Assembly: GCA_009886815.1 (NCBI GenBank)
Contig: QXYP01000268.1
Coordinates: 1-5,251, forward strand
DNA length: 5,251 nt
Origin: Halieaceae bacterium
Lineage (GTDB): Bacteria; Pseudomonadota; Gammaproteobacteria; Pseudomonadales; Halieaceae
Reading direction: 5' to 3'
The notes beneath the pieces are model-generated. The model searched no databases. It saw nothing but the letters and a program-made list of their open reading frames with translations, and was not told where the DNA came from. Position numbers and translations under genes: made by a program. Shown here piece by piece: positions 4,082 through 5,251 of the stretch. Positions within the stretch are counted from its first letter, which is position 1; every line of letters starts with the position of its first letter.

Positions 4082-5251
4082 GCTTCGCGCTCTTCAGGCG
4101 ATAATAAATTTTGGTTGGCAGCCATATTGGCCCCTGCCCTAGCCGGCGATTTATGATAATCCCCTAGATTTTTGCCATAAGCGAAAACTTCATCGTAGTA
4201 GTAGCTGCCGGTCTTCTTCTGAACCGCGTTGAAGATAACACCCCTAATATCAACGCCGCTGAGATTGAAGCGGCTGTTGGCCGCGGTAATCTCTTTGACT
4301 GTGCACGCCTCAAAGCGAGCCACCATCATGTTAGTGCCGCAGTAGGTGCCAATAATCGATGCGTCAGTCACCGCCAGAATCGGTGGCGTATCAAAGAACA
4401 CTAGGTCATAGGCCTCACTCAGCTCATTTGCCAGTTTAGTGAACATCGGGCCCATCAGGAGTTCCGACGGGTTGATGGGGACCTCACCCCGCGGCATGTA
4501 GTGGAGGTTATCCACCACCGTCTCCCTGACCGCATCACTCACGTCCAGGGTGCCAGCAAGGACCTCGGCCAGGCCGTTCTCTGGGCTCACACCAAAGGTA
4601 TGGTGCAGGTAGCTCTTCCTCATATCAGCGTCAACAATCAGCACGCGCTGCCCGGATTTTGCGCTCACAGCAGCGAGGTTAACGCTAACAAAGGACTTCC
4701 CCACGCCCGGGCTGCCACTTGATATCATCACCAGGTTGTTCTTAGCGCCGATCATCAAAAAACGCAGGCAAGTCCTGAAACTCCTGATCGCCTCAACCGA
4801 CGAGTCATCCGGGCAGTCATGCGCCAGGAGTCTGTAATTAGGCCTTGTCTTGGCCTTGTCCTTGAACCGAAAATTCCTGGGCGAGGCGTCCTCTGGCCTT
4901 TCGGATATCTCATTTTCAGAGTAGGGAATCGTGGCGTGGACCGTCAGGCCCATGCCGGTGAACACCTTCGGGTCAATGATGCCTGCCTTTAGAAAAAAGC
5001 GCAGTGCCACCAACACAAGGCCAAACATACCCCCCAGCAGGGCGCCAAGCACAATGATAAGCTTTGCCTTGGGGGCGACGATATTGGGCATGACCCCGGC
5101 GCTGTCCAGCAGGCGAACGTTACCCACGGTGCTTGCCTTTAGGATCGACAGCTCCTGACGACGTTTATCGAGCGAAATAAAGATCGCCTGGCTGGCCTCA
5201 AAGTCCCGCCTAAGGCGCAGCATCTTCTTCTGAGTATCCGGCAGCTGTGCC
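4078..5251 (-). CDS. Wzc-like polysaccharide co-polymerase / tyrosine autokinase (BY-kinase), C-terminal part
   Basis: The gene enters from the right edge; the frame is open to the last base, so the N-terminus is missing. Numbering from the Met at 5223: a GNVR segment typical of Wzz/Wzc periplasmic domains (about 20-40), a second membrane helix (about 52-78), then a cytoplasmic kinase domain. The kinase shows an ExxRxxR oligomerisation motif (E144, R147, R150), Walker A with K176-S177, Walker A' (VLIVDADMR, 194-202), Walker B (LVFFDTPP, 274-281) and tyrosines at 341-343, 349 and 356. Such proteins sit in the inner membrane, autophosphorylate on C-terminal tyrosines and control chain length and export of capsule or EPS through a Wza-type channel. 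The tyrosine cluster is modest, and a tyrosine-free tail of about 25 residues follows. The stop overlaps the next start (ATGA). Family call is secure; which polymer it serves is unknown. Confidence 0.93.
   Translation of the reverse strand, partial: AQLPDTQKKMLRLRRDFEASQAIFISLDKRRQELSILKASTVGNVRLLDSAGVMPNIVAPKAKLIIVLGALLGGMFGLVLVALRFFLKAGIIDPKVFTGMGLTVHATIPYSENEISERPEDASPRNFRFKDKAKTRPNYRLLAHDCPDDSSVEAIRSFRTCLRFLMIGAKNNLVMISSGSPGVGKSFVSVNLAAVSAKSGQRVLIVDADMRKSYLHHTFGVSPENGLAEVLAGTLDVSDAVRETVVDNLHYMPRGEVPINPSELLMGPMFTKLANELSEAYDLVFFDTPPILAVTDASIIGTYCGTNMMVARFEACTVKEITAANSRFNLSGVDIRGVIFNAVQKKTGSYYYDEVFAYGKNLGDYHKSPARAGANMAANQNLLSPEEREA

Noticed and set aside
4501..5158. Plus-strand frames at 4501-4722 and 4931-5158
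   Set aside because: Antisense to the kinase gene, whose motifs fully explain the sequence.

Overview
The window carries the tail of an exopolysaccharide/capsule biosynthesis locus. All convincing genes lie on the minus strand, so transcription runs from the right edge to the left. A fused Wzc-type bacterial tyrosine kinase together with RfaH-type ops motifs and an EPS-associated MarR-like regulator points to a Gram-negative proteobacterium. A gammaproteobacterium is my best guess, but the sequence gives no species.

Right part (5251 to 2333): the C-terminal portion of a Wzc-like co-polymerase/tyrosine kinase, cut by the window edge, is followed by a 101-aa two-helix membrane protein (4-base overlap), a 93-aa exported protein of unknown function (6-base gap) and a GT4 (WecA/MraY-type) lipid-linked sugar-phosphate transferase (stop directly abutting start). 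The spacing is that of one operon.

Middle (2332 to 2028): a spacer with an ops-like element precedes the remnant of an EPS-associated MarR-type regulator. The remnant has lost its start codon (ACG where an ATG is expected) and everything after the recognition helix.

Left part (2027 to 1): the same three-gene order recurs: a small exported protein related to the 93-aa one, a second GT4 enzyme (about 52% identical to the first over 320 ungapped residues, my count), a spacer, an ops-like element and an intact MarR-type regulator. A strong intrinsic terminator lies between the second GT4 gene and the second ops element. A further gene may begin just before the left edge.

The main result is this tandem module [small exported protein - GT4 transferase - ops - MarR regulator]. 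Copy 1 has a dead regulator and copy 2 is intact. A perfect 19-base repeat carrying the ops core occurs once in each copy, 1810 bases apart. In function, the GT4 enzymes should load the first sugar-phosphate onto undecaprenyl phosphate at the inner membrane. The Wzc-like kinase should control polymer length and export. The ops elements should allow an RfaH/NusG-type factor to act on long downstream transcripts. The two small exported proteins form an unrecognised family tied to the GT4 genes by position.
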